Positions 45,134 through 53,419 of a stretch of DNA of 61,625 nt are shown one piece after another. Location: NCBI GenBank assembly GCA_002796835.1, contig LUGL01000073.1, positions 74,103 through 135,727 of the forward strand, written 5' to 3'. This DNA comes from Elainella saxicola E1. Lineage in GTDB: Bacteria > Cyanobacteriota > Cyanobacteriia > Elainellales > Elainellaceae. The position numbers were made by a program, and so were the translations under genes. The notes beneath the pieces are model-generated. The model saw nothing but the letters and a program-made list of their open reading frames with translations. It made no database searches and had not been told where the DNA came from. How positions within the stretch are numbered: position 1 is the stretch's first letter; the number at the start of each line of letters is the position of its first letter.

Positions 45134-46339
45134 ATGCCAAAAACACTCTTCAAAGTTGATCTGACCAAACCGATGGATCAGCAGGAATTACCAGGCCACA
45201 ACCGTTGGCATCCCGATATTCCAGCCGTTGTCTCAGTTAATCCTGGCGAGGTATTTCGGATTGAGTGTAAGGATTGGACTGATGGACAAATCAAAGACAA
45301 TGACGATCCGAGTGACGTTCGGGATGTCGATTTAACCGTTGTTCATGTTCTTAGTGGTCCAATTTGGGTGAATGGCGCACAGCCAGGCGATATTTTAGTC
45401 GTCGATTTGGTTGATATTGGCGCGTTGCAGGGAGACGAATGGGGCTTTACAGGTATCTTTGACAAGAAAAACGGCGGTGGTTTTCTCACCGATCATTTCC
45501 CTGAAGCTGCTAAGGCCATTTGGGATTTTCAGGGCATCTACACCTCTTCCCGTCATATTCCAGGTGTGCGGTTTGCGGGCATTACCCATCCCGGTCTAAT
45601 TGGCTGTGCCCCTTCCCATGAGCTGCTTGCTAAGTGGAACAAGCGGGAAGCTGCACTAATGGCTGAACAACCCGATCTGCGGACCTATGGCACAGGTTTA
45701 GCAGGAGATATTCCCCTGCTTGCAGCTTTGCCCAATCCCCAAAATGCAATTCTGGGCACCCTTGATCCGGCTGAGTACGATCGTGTTGCAGCAGAAGCAG
45801 CCCGAACGGTCCCACCACGCGAGCATGGCGGCAACTGCGACATCAAGAACCTGTCACGCGGCACCCGAATTTACTTCCCGGTATATGTGGAAGGGGCTAA
45901 GCTGTCGATGGGGGATATTCACTTTTCGCAGGGAGATGGCGAAATTTCCTTCTGTGGCGCGATCGAAATGTCGGGCTTCATCGATCTGCATGTGGATATT
46001 ATCAAAGGGGGAATGGAAAAATATGGCATGATCAACCCCATCTTTAAGCCAGGTCCAGTTGAACCACGCTATTCGGAATACCTGGTGTTTGAAGGAATTT
46101 CGGTAGATGAGTTTACCGGCAAGCAATACTTTATGGATGCCCATGTGGCTTACCGTCGGGCTTGCTTAAATGCGATCGAATATCTCAAGAAGTTTGGTTA
46201 CACAGGCGAACAAGCTTATTTACTCTTAAGCTGCGCACCCGTTGAGGGCAGAATCAGTGGCATTGTCGATATCCCAAATGCTTGCTGTACAATTGCCATC
46301 CCAACCGAGATCTTCGACAAAAATATTTTGCCGGTCTAG
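45134..46339 (+). CDS. fmdA: Formamidase/acetamidase
   Basis: This 401-aa enzyme hydrolyses formamide (or short amides) to the acid and ammonia. The FmdA_AmdA pattern is clear: NRWHPDIPAVVSVNPGEVFR, GPIWVNGAQPGDILVVDLVD, HPGLIGCAPSHELLA, GGNCDIKNLSRGTRIYFPVY and SMGDIHFSQGDGEISFCGAIEMSG. Length and motifs match the family from Methylophilus and mycobacteria. It is soluble and cytoplasmic. The start is ATG at 45134 after a GAGAGGA; a longer frame from 45116 is not needed. It follows the NCS1 permease gene by 378 bases and precedes the FmdB zinc-ribbon gene, so the three probably form an amide-uptake-and-use unit. Confidence 0.93.
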   Translation: MPKTLFKVDLTKPMDQQELPGHNRWHPDIPAVVSVNPGEVFRIECKDWTDGQIKDNDDPSDVRDVDLTVVHVLSGPIWVNGAQPGDILVVDLVDIGALQGDEWGFTGIFDKKNGGGFLTDHFPEAAKAIWDFQGIYTSSRHIPGVRFAGITHPGLIGCAPSHELLAKWNKREAALMAEQPDLRTYGTGLAGDIPLLAALPNPQNAILGTLDPAEYDRVAAEAARTVPPREHGGNCDIKNLSRGTRIYFPVYVEGAKLSMGDIHFSQGDGEISFCGAIEMSGFIDLHVDIIKGGMEKYGMINPIFKPGPVEPRYSEYLVFEGISVDEFTGKQYFMDAHVAYRRACLNAIEYLKKFGYTGEQAYLLLSCAPVEGRISGIVDIPNACCTIAIPTEIFDKNILPV

Positions 46340-46359
46340 CCTCGTATTCATTCTGTGAA

Positions 46360-46433
46360 TGTAGGGGTGGAGCATTCCGATAGAAATCGATATCCGTTCT
46401 GAAAAGATCATTTGCTGGATGCTTCCCCCTACA
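46360..46433. repeat. MITE-like palindrome (TGTAGGGG...CCCCTACA) between fmdA and fmdB
   Basis: TGTAGGGGTGGAGCATTCC (46360-46378) and GGATGCTTCCCCCTACA (46417-46433) are imperfect inverted arms around a 38-nt centre. From memory, palindromes of the type TGTAGGGGCGxxGCATTCGG recur widely in cyanobacterial genomes. A related pair, GGGCGTGGCATTCGG and CCGAATGCCGCGCCC, is seen at 61126-61189. Confidence 0.6.
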
Positions 46434-46496
46434 GGATATGAGGTTGATACCAAAAGGGTAATGAAATTGTAGAGATTGATAAGGAGAAGTTCGATC

Positions 46497-46760
46497 GTGC
46501 CGCTTTATGAATTTCGCTGTGATAGCTGTGGCATTTTCGACCTATGGCGCGCTATGGCTGAATCTGATCAGCCTGCCCATTGTCCAACCTGCCAAGAACC
46601 AGGCAAACGCATCTTTTCACCGCCGATGGTCTTATCTGGCTCATTACGGTTGAAGCGAGAAAACCCTGAGCCGCAGCTTGTCAAACGACCTGAACGGGAA
46701 CCCGAAAAACCAAAAGCACAGAGTCATACGGGTGGACGGCCCTGGATGCTCAGCCACTAG
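46497..46760 (+). CDS. fmdB: FmdB-family zinc-ribbon protein
   Basis: This 87-aa protein begins MPLYEFRCDSCGIFDLW and has a CxxC...CxxC zinc ribbon (C9, C12 and C32, C35 approximately, in AHCPTCQEPG), the hallmark of FmdB, first described as a possible regulator beside formamidase. The tail is charged and proline-rich (LKRENPEPQLVKRPEREPEK). GTG at 46497 is the start, with AAGGAG 8 nt upstream. A strong terminator follows at 46817-46857. FmdB is thought to act in control of fmdA expression; that role is not proven. Confidence 0.9.
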   Translation: MPLYEFRCDSCGIFDLWRAMAESDQPAHCPTCQEPGKRIFSPPMVLSGSLRLKRENPEPQLVKRPEREPEKPKAQSHTGGRPWMLSH

Positions 46761-46816
46761 GGAATTTGCCCAACTTGACTCGATCGCTCATCAAGAGATA
46801 TCCAGCTCACCGGGTG

Positions 46817-46857
46817 ATGAATGATGGTATGTCATCAATCATTCATTGCCTTTTTTT
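46817..46857 (+). terminator. Rho-independent terminator after fmdB
   Basis: ATGAATGAT (46817-46825) pairs with ATCATTCAT (46838-46846), followed by TGCC and seven T (46851-46857). It ends the fmdA-fmdB transcript just before the convergent gene at 46889-47332. Confidence 0.85.
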
Positions 46858-46888
46858 ATAGAGTTTTTCCCATGGTTTTTCACGCTGC

Positions 46889-47332
46889 TCAAGAGGTCTC
46901 TTCATCCTGAAATCTGATGTGCAAGTCCGATCGACACTCACATTTTGATAATCCGAGTCGAGCATTTTCAAGTTCCTGAGTTTCTTGAGACAGCACTTCC
47001 AGCTTTTTCAACAACCATTGCCAGAAACTAGGCAACTTTAAGGGAGCTTCTGCCAGTTCTAACAGCTCCAGGGCCGATCGATAGGCACGAATGGAATGCT
47101 GACATTCCCCTTTGCGGTACTTTGACATCTGCTGCACGGCGCGCTGTTTTAATTTGTGCTGAATGCCGATCGCTTTTGATTCCAGGCAATCGGGGCAGAC
47201 ATCTCCGTAAATTAAGCCCTGATCATTACAAAGGAGGGTGCGGATTCTGCCGACTTCAAAGGTGCGCTGGCAGGCAATACAGGGCAATTTGGGTGAGCAC
47301 GTTCCTAAGGTGCACTCAAGTTGAATCTTCAT
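46889..47332 (-). CDS. Hypothetical protein with cysteine pairs, 147 aa
   Basis: This 147-aa protein has an N-terminal zinc-ribbon-like region (C18 and C21 in LPCIACQRTF, then C47 and C50 in VCPDCLES) followed by two long helices (LKQRAVQQMSKYRKG and YRSALELLELAEAPL) and a coiled-coil-like segment. It has no signal peptide. I recall no named family. It lies downstream, on the same strand, of the receiver-MarR gene with a gap of about 310 bases. Whether it belongs to that signalling unit is unclear. Confidence 0.55.
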   Translation of the reverse strand: MKIQLECTLGTCSPKLPCIACQRTFEVGRIRTLLCNDQGLIYGDVCPDCLESKAIGIQHKLKQRAVQQMSKYRKGECQHSIRAYRSALELLELAEAPLKLPSFWQWLLKKLEVLSQETQELENARLGLSKCECRSDLHIRFQDEETS

Positions 47333-47458
47333 GGTTAGATCACCAAAAAATTTTTTGAAGAGGGAATTTATAGTGCCTTTAATTCGAGCTTAGCGAATCT
47401 TTTCTGTATCGTGACCAACCTTTTCGCGGTTTTTAACATCAAAAAATATATCTACATG

Positions 47459-47502
47459 TTGTCAGGTCAGGGTTTCCGGATATTTTGTGAATTACCTGAC
47501 AA
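47459..47502. promoter_or_regulatory. TTGTCAGGT / ACCTGACAA inverted repeat
   Basis: Perfect 9-bp arms TTGTCAGGT (47459-47467) and ACCTGACAA (47494-47502), 26-nt spacer, lie in the 309-base gap between the receiver-MarR gene and the 147-aa gene. It may be a terminator for the former (the minus strand ends in a short T-rich stretch) or a regulator site, since the same 9-mer recurs at 44797-44805. The rest of the gap is AT-rich without further features. Confidence 0.45.
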
Positions 47503-47641
47503 TTTTCTTGCTTCAGAATTTTTTAAGGATGGCTCGAAAGTCAGGCCACCGTTTGTCAAATGGGGCGATCGATCAAGTTTGGATTGAAAATTCTTCTGGA
47601 TCTGGATCTCAGCATCTCATGCTTGATCGTCCACCTATCCC

Positions 47642-48787
47642 TCAGTCCACCCGATCGTCTGATTCCATCAACTGCACCGCTCTCAACGCTAACTCAGCTA
47701 ACTTCTTGCGTTCCGGCTCCTCTAATGCAGTCATCAGCTCAGTGAATTCATATTGGTCTTGCGGCACCACCCAATCGAGAAACTGTTGGCCTGTTGCAGT
47801 CAGTCTCACAATCAAGGCACGCCGATCGGTCGGATCTGGGTCTCGTTCGACGTAGCCTTCTTGCTCTAAACTATCCAGCAAGCCCGTCATGGCCGCTCTG
47901 GTGACGCCACAATGTTTGGCCAAGGCAGAAGGGCTGGCATATTGTTCCGGTTCACCGCTCAAATAGACCAGAACCGCCAGCTTCGTTTGGGAAATGCCTA
48001 ATTTGGCGCAATGTTCATCCGTTGCCCGCAGCACCATACGAGCAATCCTGGTCACGACCGACATCGACTGAAATGCATCGACCTGATTAGCCCCATCATT
48101 CGATCGTGCTAGTCCGATGATCAGATGGCTGAGTGCTTCAATTTTTTCTGGTGTGGCAAAAGTGGGTTGCGTAGTTTGTAAGCCCTGAATCGACTGCTCG
48201 AACATTCGAATTAACGTTGAGAAGGATCGTAACGCAGTCACAACAGTGATGAACAGCTTTTTTGAAGTAAGTTCTGTTTTGGTTTTGTAGTCATCGATGC
48301 CATAGTCTACGACCACTAGATCTTCAGGCGCACGACCCGGTTGTCCAGTGCGGATAATAATTCGAATTAATTGGTTGCCTAATTCTTCTCGAATGTATTG
48401 CACCAATTGCAATCCAGCATCTTCAGTTTCCATTACCACATCTACAAAAGCGATCGCAATATCGGGATGGGCTTGAATGAGCTGCTTGGCTTGCTGGGCA
48501 GAATAGGCACTAATAAACGAGAGCGGTTTGTTTTCAAATAAGAAATCTCGCAGCGCTAATTTTGTGACGTTATGGACTTCCACATCATCATCAACAATCA
48601 GGATTTTCCAGCTTTTTAGAGCGGGTGGGCGATCGGCTTCTGAAGCCAGCTTTCCCTCTTCAATCAGGTTCTCTTCCTCGTCCTGAAATAACAGCTCGTC
48701 CTGCAAATCCTGCTCACTCACAATTTCTGAGTTCTGCATTGCCGTCCCCTCCTCAACCCTCGCGCGCTCATTCTCTAACTCAGTCAT
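47642..48787 (-). CDS. Response regulator with MarR-type output domain
   Basis: This 381-aa protein has an acidic N-terminal extension (about 1-55), then a receiver domain (about 58-185; D66-D68 acidic pocket, phosphoacceptor D116 in AFVDVVME, T147, and K168/K170 in DYKTKTELTSKKLF) and a C-terminal MarR-type winged helix (about 215-381; ASPSALAKHCGVTRAAMTGL then GYVERDPDPTDRRALIVRL). Receivers with the DYKTKTELTSKKLF motif usually carry HD-type or DUF3369 domains. A MarR output is rare among response regulators. ATG at 48787 overlaps the stop of the transporter-kinase by 8 nt (ATGACTGA), so it is its cognate partner. MarR proteins usually repress nearby operons; the NCS1-fmdA-fmdB genes are natural candidates, but this is inferred. 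Confidence 0.9.
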   Translation of the reverse strand: MTELENERARVEEGTAMQNSEIVSEQDLQDELLFQDEEENLIEEGKLASEADRPPALKSWKILIVDDDVEVHNVTKLALRDFLFENKPLSFISAYSAQQAKQLIQAHPDIAIAFVDVVMETEDAGLQLVQYIREELGNQLIRIIIRTGQPGRAPEDLVVVDYGIDDYKTKTELTSKKLFITVVTALRSFSTLIRMFEQSIQGLQTTQPTFATPEKIEALSHLIIGLARSNDGANQVDAFQSMSVVTRIARMVLRATDEHCAKLGISQTKLAVLVYLSGEPEQYASPSALAKHCGVTRAAMTGLLDSLEQEGYVERDPDPTDRRALIVRLTATGQQFLDWVVPQDQYEFTELMTALEEPERKKLAELALRAVQLMESDDRVD

Positions 48788-51605
48788 GGACAGCCAGTCC
48801 AATCTGGGGCAGCTTGATCACAAACCTTGTTCCTGCACCCACTTCACTATGACATTGAATCGTGCCAGCTAATTTCTGAGTCACCAAATTGTAAACAATA
48901 TGTAGCCCTAATCCGCTACCGCCCTGCCCCCGTTTGGTTGTGAAAAAGGGATCAAAAATTTTGCTAAGGTTCTTGGCAGGAATGCCTTTGCCGTCATCGG
49001 CATACTCAAAAATCAGCTCATGCAGATGTTGATAAAAGGCGATCGCAATACAGCCCTCGTCTTCTGGGCCATAGGCATGAACCAAGGAGTTCATCACCAA
49101 ATTCGTGACGATTTGGGAGAACACGCCGGGATAGCTGTCGAGGTACAGGTCTGGATCAACGATGATTTCGACCTGATGGCCTGTGTTTTTTAATTTAGGA
49201 CTGAGCTGCAACAAGACTTCTTCCAGGTACAGCTTCACATTGAACGATCGCTTGGAACCACTTGACTGATCGACAGCTACCTGTTTAAAGCTTTGAATCA
49301 GCTCAGCTGCCCGGTTCAGATTGGTAAGCGTCATGCGGCTACTTTCTTGGGCCAACTCCAGAAACTTCTTCAAATCCGATCGTTTCACCAGATTTTTTTG
49401 AAATAGCTCCGCAAAATCATCCGACTTTTCCATCAACAGGGAAACGGCTGTGACGCTATTGCCGATCGGCGTGTTGATTTCATGAGCAATACCGGCCACC
49501 AGACCACCTAGCGCTGCCATCTTTTCAGTTTGAATCAACTGGGCTTCCGCTTTCTGCAAATTGGTCAGCGTTTGCTCTAACTGTTCCGCTTTTTCTTGAA
49601 GTTGGGCCTCTGCTTGCTGGCGCTCTTTCACTTCCTGTTGCAACAGCAAATATTGCTTATCCAACTCTTCCTCGGCCAGCTCGCGGCTTTCTTGTGTCAG
49701 GATCAGGCCCCAAGTTCCAATCCCAATCAGGACCAGAAAGGCAGCATAGACTTCGATCAGCGTGGCAGCAACTTGCTGGGTGGCAGCTGTCAAAGGACGA
49801 GGCGGCATCACGACCTGCTGATAATACACAAAGCCTAGAACAATCCCGACCACGCTCGACAGAGATAAGAAGATCAGCAAATAGCGCAGAATTTTTGTCC
49901 CGATCTGGGGCGATAGCTTGCTTTGTAACAACGTTTTAGAAGGCATCGCTCCAACGTTCGGAAAATGATCCTGCATTCCAGACGTTAACATTTTACAAGC
50001 ATCATCGCAACGTGCATCCAAACTGCAACAGAGCGAGCAGATTGATCCTGCATAGGCTGGACAAAAAGCGGCATCTTGCGGTTCATAACGTTGCTCACAG
50101 ATACAGCAATTTGTTTCACCCGTAGACGAGTGGCCTACCGCATCTTTGCGCGCCAGGTAATATTTTCCTTTCGTCAAGAACGCGATCGCAGGTGCTAACA
50201 CAAAGGCCAGAATCAGGGCAATAAACGGCGCAAACGCCTTAGCAAACGGACCAAATACGCCTAAAAAAGCCAAAATAGCCACCACCGAAGAGGCAACCAT
50301 CGAGCCAAATCCCACCGGATTAAAGTTATAGAGATAGGCGCGTTTGAACTCAATATGGGGTGGACTCAGCCCCAAGGATTTGTTGATTACAAGATCGGCC
50401 ACTAAGGCTCCTATCCAGGCGATCGCCACATTTGAATAGAGTCCCAATACGGCTTCCAGCGTTGAGAATACGCCCAATTCCATCAGCAAGAGGGCGATCG
50501 CCACATTAAAGACCAGCCACACGACGCGACCGGGATGGCTATGGGTTAAGCGAGAAAAGAAGTTCGACCAGGCCAGCGATCCAGCATAGGCGTTGGTGAC
50601 ATTAATTTTGATTTGGGAGACGACAATAAACAGCGTGGTCACAGCCAGGACAACTTCTGGATTGGAAAACACATACTCAAAGCCCGTCAGATACATTTGG
50701 GTTGGCTCTTTGGCTTTAGCTAAGTTCACGCCATGACTGACGGCCAATGAGGCCAGAAATGCCCCGCCTAACTGTTTGCTGCACCCTAAAATAATCCAGC
50801 CGGGACCTGCCAGCACCAAAGCCGACCACCAACGACGCCGATTGTTTGCTGTTTTCTCTGGCAGAAATCGCAGGTAATCGACCTGTTCGCCAATTTGCGA
50901 GATTAAGGAGAAAGAAACTGTGGCAGCCGCTCCAAATAAGAGCGGATCGAACCCATTGCCTTCGCTGGCATTACCTGTAAAGTGAATCCAGTTCGTCAGC
51001 GCTTCTGGTTCTTTATGCAAAATAAAGCCATAGGGAATGACCATCAGCACCAACCAAAGCGGCTGAGTCCAGAGCTGAAGCTGATTGATTAAGGTCACCC
51101 CAAAGAAAACAAGCGGAATAATGATGAGCGAACAAAAAATATAGCCGATCGCTAATGGTAAGTGGAAATAAAGTTCTAGCGCCTGGGCCATAATCGCTGC
51201 CTCTAGCGCAAAGAAAATAAACGTAAATGAAGCGTAGATGAGTGAAGTGACAGTTGAACCAATGTAGCCGAATCCTGCTCCTCGCGTTAAAAGATCAATA
51301 TCAACATTATATTTGGCGCTATAGTAGGCGATCGGTAAACCCGTCAGAAAAATAATTGCCCCGACAACGATAATTGCCCAAAAGGAATTCGTAAACCCAT
51401 AGCTGATCACCAGAGAGCCACCGATCGCCTCCAGCGCTAAAAAGGAAAGCCCACCAATTGCCGTGTTGGCAACTAACCATTCCGGCCACTTGCGAAAGGA
51501 TTTGGGGGCAAAGCGCAGGGCATAGTCTTCGAGTGTTTCGGTTGCAACCCAGGTATTGTAATCCCGCCGTTCTTTAACAATTTTTAAGTTGGGAAGAGTT
51601 GCCAT
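48780..51605 (-). CDS. NCS1-type permease fused to histidine kinase
   Basis: This 941-aa protein is a transporter-kinase hybrid. Residues 1-485 form a 12-helix NCS1 permease (TLEDYALRFAPKSFRKW, LLTRGAGFGYIGST, NVTNAYAGSLAWSNFFS) highly similar to the separate permease at 43103-44755. Residues 500-537 hold the same eight-cysteine tail with identical spacing. Two further helices (about 572-595 and 612-637) and a coiled coil (640-695) lead to a histidine kinase core: phosphoacceptor H708 in AHEINTPIG, ATP-binding boxes N840-region, DDGKGIP (870-876) and GGSGLGL (895-901). The motifs look intact in both halves. CbrA-type proteins (an SLC5 transporter fused to a kinase) are the known precedent; an NCS1 version is unfamiliar to me. 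It should sense its substrate either by binding or by transport and signal to the overlapping receiver-MarR protein. Confidence 0.92.
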   Translation of the reverse strand: MATLPNLKIVKERRDYNTWVATETLEDYALRFAPKSFRKWPEWLVANTAIGGLSFLALEAIGGSLVISYGFTNSFWAIIVVGAIIFLTGLPIAYYSAKYNVDIDLLTRGAGFGYIGSTVTSLIYASFTFIFFALEAAIMAQALELYFHLPLAIGYIFCSLIIIPLVFFGVTLINQLQLWTQPLWLVLMVIPYGFILHKEPEALTNWIHFTGNASEGNGFDPLLFGAAATVSFSLISQIGEQVDYLRFLPEKTANNRRRWWSALVLAGPGWIILGCSKQLGGAFLASLAVSHGVNLAKAKEPTQMYLTGFEYVFSNPEVVLAVTTLFIVVSQIKINVTNAYAGSLAWSNFFSRLTHSHPGRVVWLVFNVAIALLLMELGVFSTLEAVLGLYSNVAIAWIGALVADLVINKSLGLSPPHIEFKRAYLYNFNPVGFGSMVASSVVAILAFLGVFGPFAKAFAPFIALILAFVLAPAIAFLTKGKYYLARKDAVGHSSTGETNCCICEQRYEPQDAAFCPAYAGSICSLCCSLDARCDDACKMLTSGMQDHFPNVGAMPSKTLLQSKLSPQIGTKILRYLLIFLSLSSVVGIVLGFVYYQQVVMPPRPLTAATQQVAATLIEVYAAFLVLIGIGTWGLILTQESRELAEEELDKQYLLLQQEVKERQQAEAQLQEKAEQLEQTLTNLQKAEAQLIQTEKMAALGGLVAGIAHEINTPIGNSVTAVSLLMEKSDDFAELFQKNLVKRSDLKKFLELAQESSRMTLTNLNRAAELIQSFKQVAVDQSSGSKRSFNVKLYLEEVLLQLSPKLKNTGHQVEIIVDPDLYLDSYPGVFSQIVTNLVMNSLVHAYGPEDEGCIAIAFYQHLHELIFEYADDGKGIPAKNLSKIFDPFFTTKRGQGGSGLGLHIVYNLVTQKLAGTIQCHSEVGAGTRFVIKLPQIGLAVHD

Positions 51606-51686
51606 AAACCTTGCTATCTCGCTGATCGGAGTTGGAATGACTCATAGCAGAATTTTCTAAAGGATGCAACTATTCTGGCAAAAGCT

Positions 51687-52064
51687 TTATTCACTGCCCA
51701 TTTCCTGCTCATTTGGATTGGTTAGATCTAGTTGAGGAGTGGCGGTTTCAGGAACATATTTCAATCCCCAAGCGATCATAGATTTTAGTATGGGCCGCAG
51801 TGTTTGACCGGCTTCTGTTAGTGAATAATTCATCCGACGCGAATGGTTACTGTAGGGTCGCTTCTGCACCAGACCTGCTGCCTCTAGCTGCTTTAATCGA
51901 TCGGCCAAAATATTCGTTGAAATTCCTTCTGGTGATTCCAGAAACTCTTCAAACCGTTGTTTGCTCATAAACATCATGTCGCGGACGACCAGTAAAGTCC
52001 ATCGATCGCCCAAAATATCTAACGTACAGGCAATAGGACAACAAGAGCGGCGAGACGAAGTCAT
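51687..52064 (-). CDS. HxlR-family transcriptional regulator
   Basis: This 125-aa protein has the HxlR winged-helix pattern: CPIACTLDILGDRWTLLVVR, FEEFLESPEGISTNILADRL, LEAAGLVQKRPYSNHSRR and MNYSLTEAGQTLRPIL. N-terminal cysteines in SCCPIAC may sense redox or electrophiles, as in YodB-type members. The start is ATG at 52064; a TTG nine bases upstream is the alternative. It is transcribed away from a cupin gene (52179-52655), and the 115 bases between hold both promoters, so the regulator probably controls the cupin gene. Confidence 0.92.
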   Translation of the reverse strand: MTSSRRSCCPIACTLDILGDRWTLLVVRDMMFMSKQRFEEFLESPEGISTNILADRLKQLEAAGLVQKRPYSNHSRRMNYSLTEAGQTLRPILKSMIAWGLKYVPETATPQLDLTNPNEQEMGSE

Positions 52065-52178
52065 GGGGATCAAGCAAGAAATAATGAATTACTTGCATTT
52101 TACAAGCTGAATTGATAAACTGATTTCAAATTTTAGATTGCAAGTTAAAAGTTACTATCTCGATGGAGATCACATTCA

Positions 52179-52655
52179 ATGAGTTCCTTGCCAATAACTC
52201 CCCGTATCGGACCAAACTTTGCAACGGCCCACCTAGGCACTTTTGCCGATCTACGCCAATATTGCTTCACCGCCAGTGATGTTCCGCTCAAGCTCGAAGG
52301 CAAGGTTTTTCTTCGGCAGTTGCTTCAGCTTACCAGCAGTGAAATTTCCCTGAATAATCTGCCACCCCAAACTTCTATCCCCTTCTATCACAAACACCAT
52401 CTCAACGAAGAAATCTATATTTTTATTGAGGGCATGGGCGAATTTCAGGTGGATGGGCAAATCTTTTCGATTCAACCTGGTACGATCGTTCGCGTCGATC
52501 CGGAAGGTGAACGTTGCCTGCGTAATTTATCGCTGAGTGAAGATCTCTGCTGGATTACGATTCAAGCCAGAGCGGACAGTTATTCTGGTTATACAATTGA
52601 AGACGGAATTGGAATCCCCAAGCCAGTTCAATGGAACAGCATTGCTGAACAATAA
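52179..52655 (+). CDS. Cupin-domain protein
   Basis: This 158-aa protein has a single cupin barrel with motif 1 in HKHHLNEEIYIFIEGMGEF and motif 2-like residues in IQPGTIVRVDPEG. The metal ligands of the first motif (H-H-E) are present; the second-motif histidine is not obvious. Cupins of this kind may be oxygenases, isomerases or binding proteins. GGAG lies upstream of ATG. It is divergent from the HxlR regulator, which suggests response to a quinone, aldehyde or oxidant. The exact function is open. Confidence 0.88.
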   Translation: MSSLPITPRIGPNFATAHLGTFADLRQYCFTASDVPLKLEGKVFLRQLLQLTSSEISLNNLPPQTSIPFYHKHHLNEEIYIFIEGMGEFQVDGQIFSIQPGTIVRVDPEGERCLRNLSLSEDLCWITIQARADSYSGYTIEDGIGIPKPVQWNSIAEQ

Positions 52656-52676
52656 GCGATCGCGATTGAACCGTCA

Positions 52677-53345
52677 TCAGTCAAATTCTGTGGCCCATTC
52701 CGGATGTTGCCAATGTTCATACATGCGTAAAATTTGAGCAGGCACCACTCTCCCCAGCGATAACTCTGGCAGATTAGCTACCGGGAAAAACTCAACTGCA
52801 TCCGTTTCTAAACTCGTTTGAGCCGAGCCACCCGTCAATTCACAAATAAAAAATAGCTTATAGGCATGAAATACCATAGGTGGATGGGGATGCCTGTTGC
52901 GATCGTAAATTGCACCCAGCTTAACCACACGCGTTTCGTAACCAGATTCTTCAAAAACCTCCCGCACCACGGCCTCTCCCGGTGGCTCTCCCACATCGAC
53001 CCAGCCTCCAGGCAGCGTCCATTTCTGATCTTCCCGTTCTAAAACCAATAGAACCTGATCGTCCTGAAATACCGCGCCTCGCACATCTACCTTGGGAGTT
53101 GCATATCCCTTCTCTTTCGCAAACAGATCCAGCACATCAACTGAATTTGCACCGGTGTGTGCTGCCATCATTTCACTGGCGATCGCCATGATTTGGTTAT
53201 AGCGTTCTCGATCGTAAGCGCCTTCAGTATAAGTCAGTCCTGTTTGAGCGATGGCCTGTAGTCTGCGTCCCCATTCCAGCCACTCCAGGCCTGTCCGATA
53301 ATCGTCCACTGTTTTGTGTCCCCCATTGAATACCCAAAATCTCAC
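52677..53345 (-). CDS. NUDIX hydrolase with N-terminal NUDIX-associated domain
   Basis: This 222-aa protein has a helical N-terminal domain (WLEWGRRLQAIAQTGLTYTE) of the type found before some NUDIX hydrolases, and a canonical NUDIX box GWVDVGEPPGEAVVREVFEE followed by SGYE. It hydrolyses a nucleoside diphosphate linked to another group; ADP-ribose-like compounds, sugar nucleotides or nucleotide cofactors are typical. The gene is convergent with the cupin gene, 21 bases apart. Substrate not assigned. Confidence 0.92.
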   Translation of the reverse strand: MRFWVFNGGHKTVDDYRTGLEWLEWGRRLQAIAQTGLTYTEGAYDRERYNQIMAIASEMMAAHTGANSVDVLDLFAKEKGYATPKVDVRGAVFQDDQVLLVLEREDQKWTLPGGWVDVGEPPGEAVVREVFEESGYETRVVKLGAIYDRNRHPHPPMVFHAYKLFFICELTGGSAQTSLETDAVEFFPVANLPELSLGRVVPAQILRMYEHWQHPEWATEFD

Positions 53346-53419
53346 GCTTAGTATGGCATACTTGCGATCGTATGTTTGTCAGGTATCGCTTTTATCTAGA
53401 GACAGCGTAGGGAATTAGC

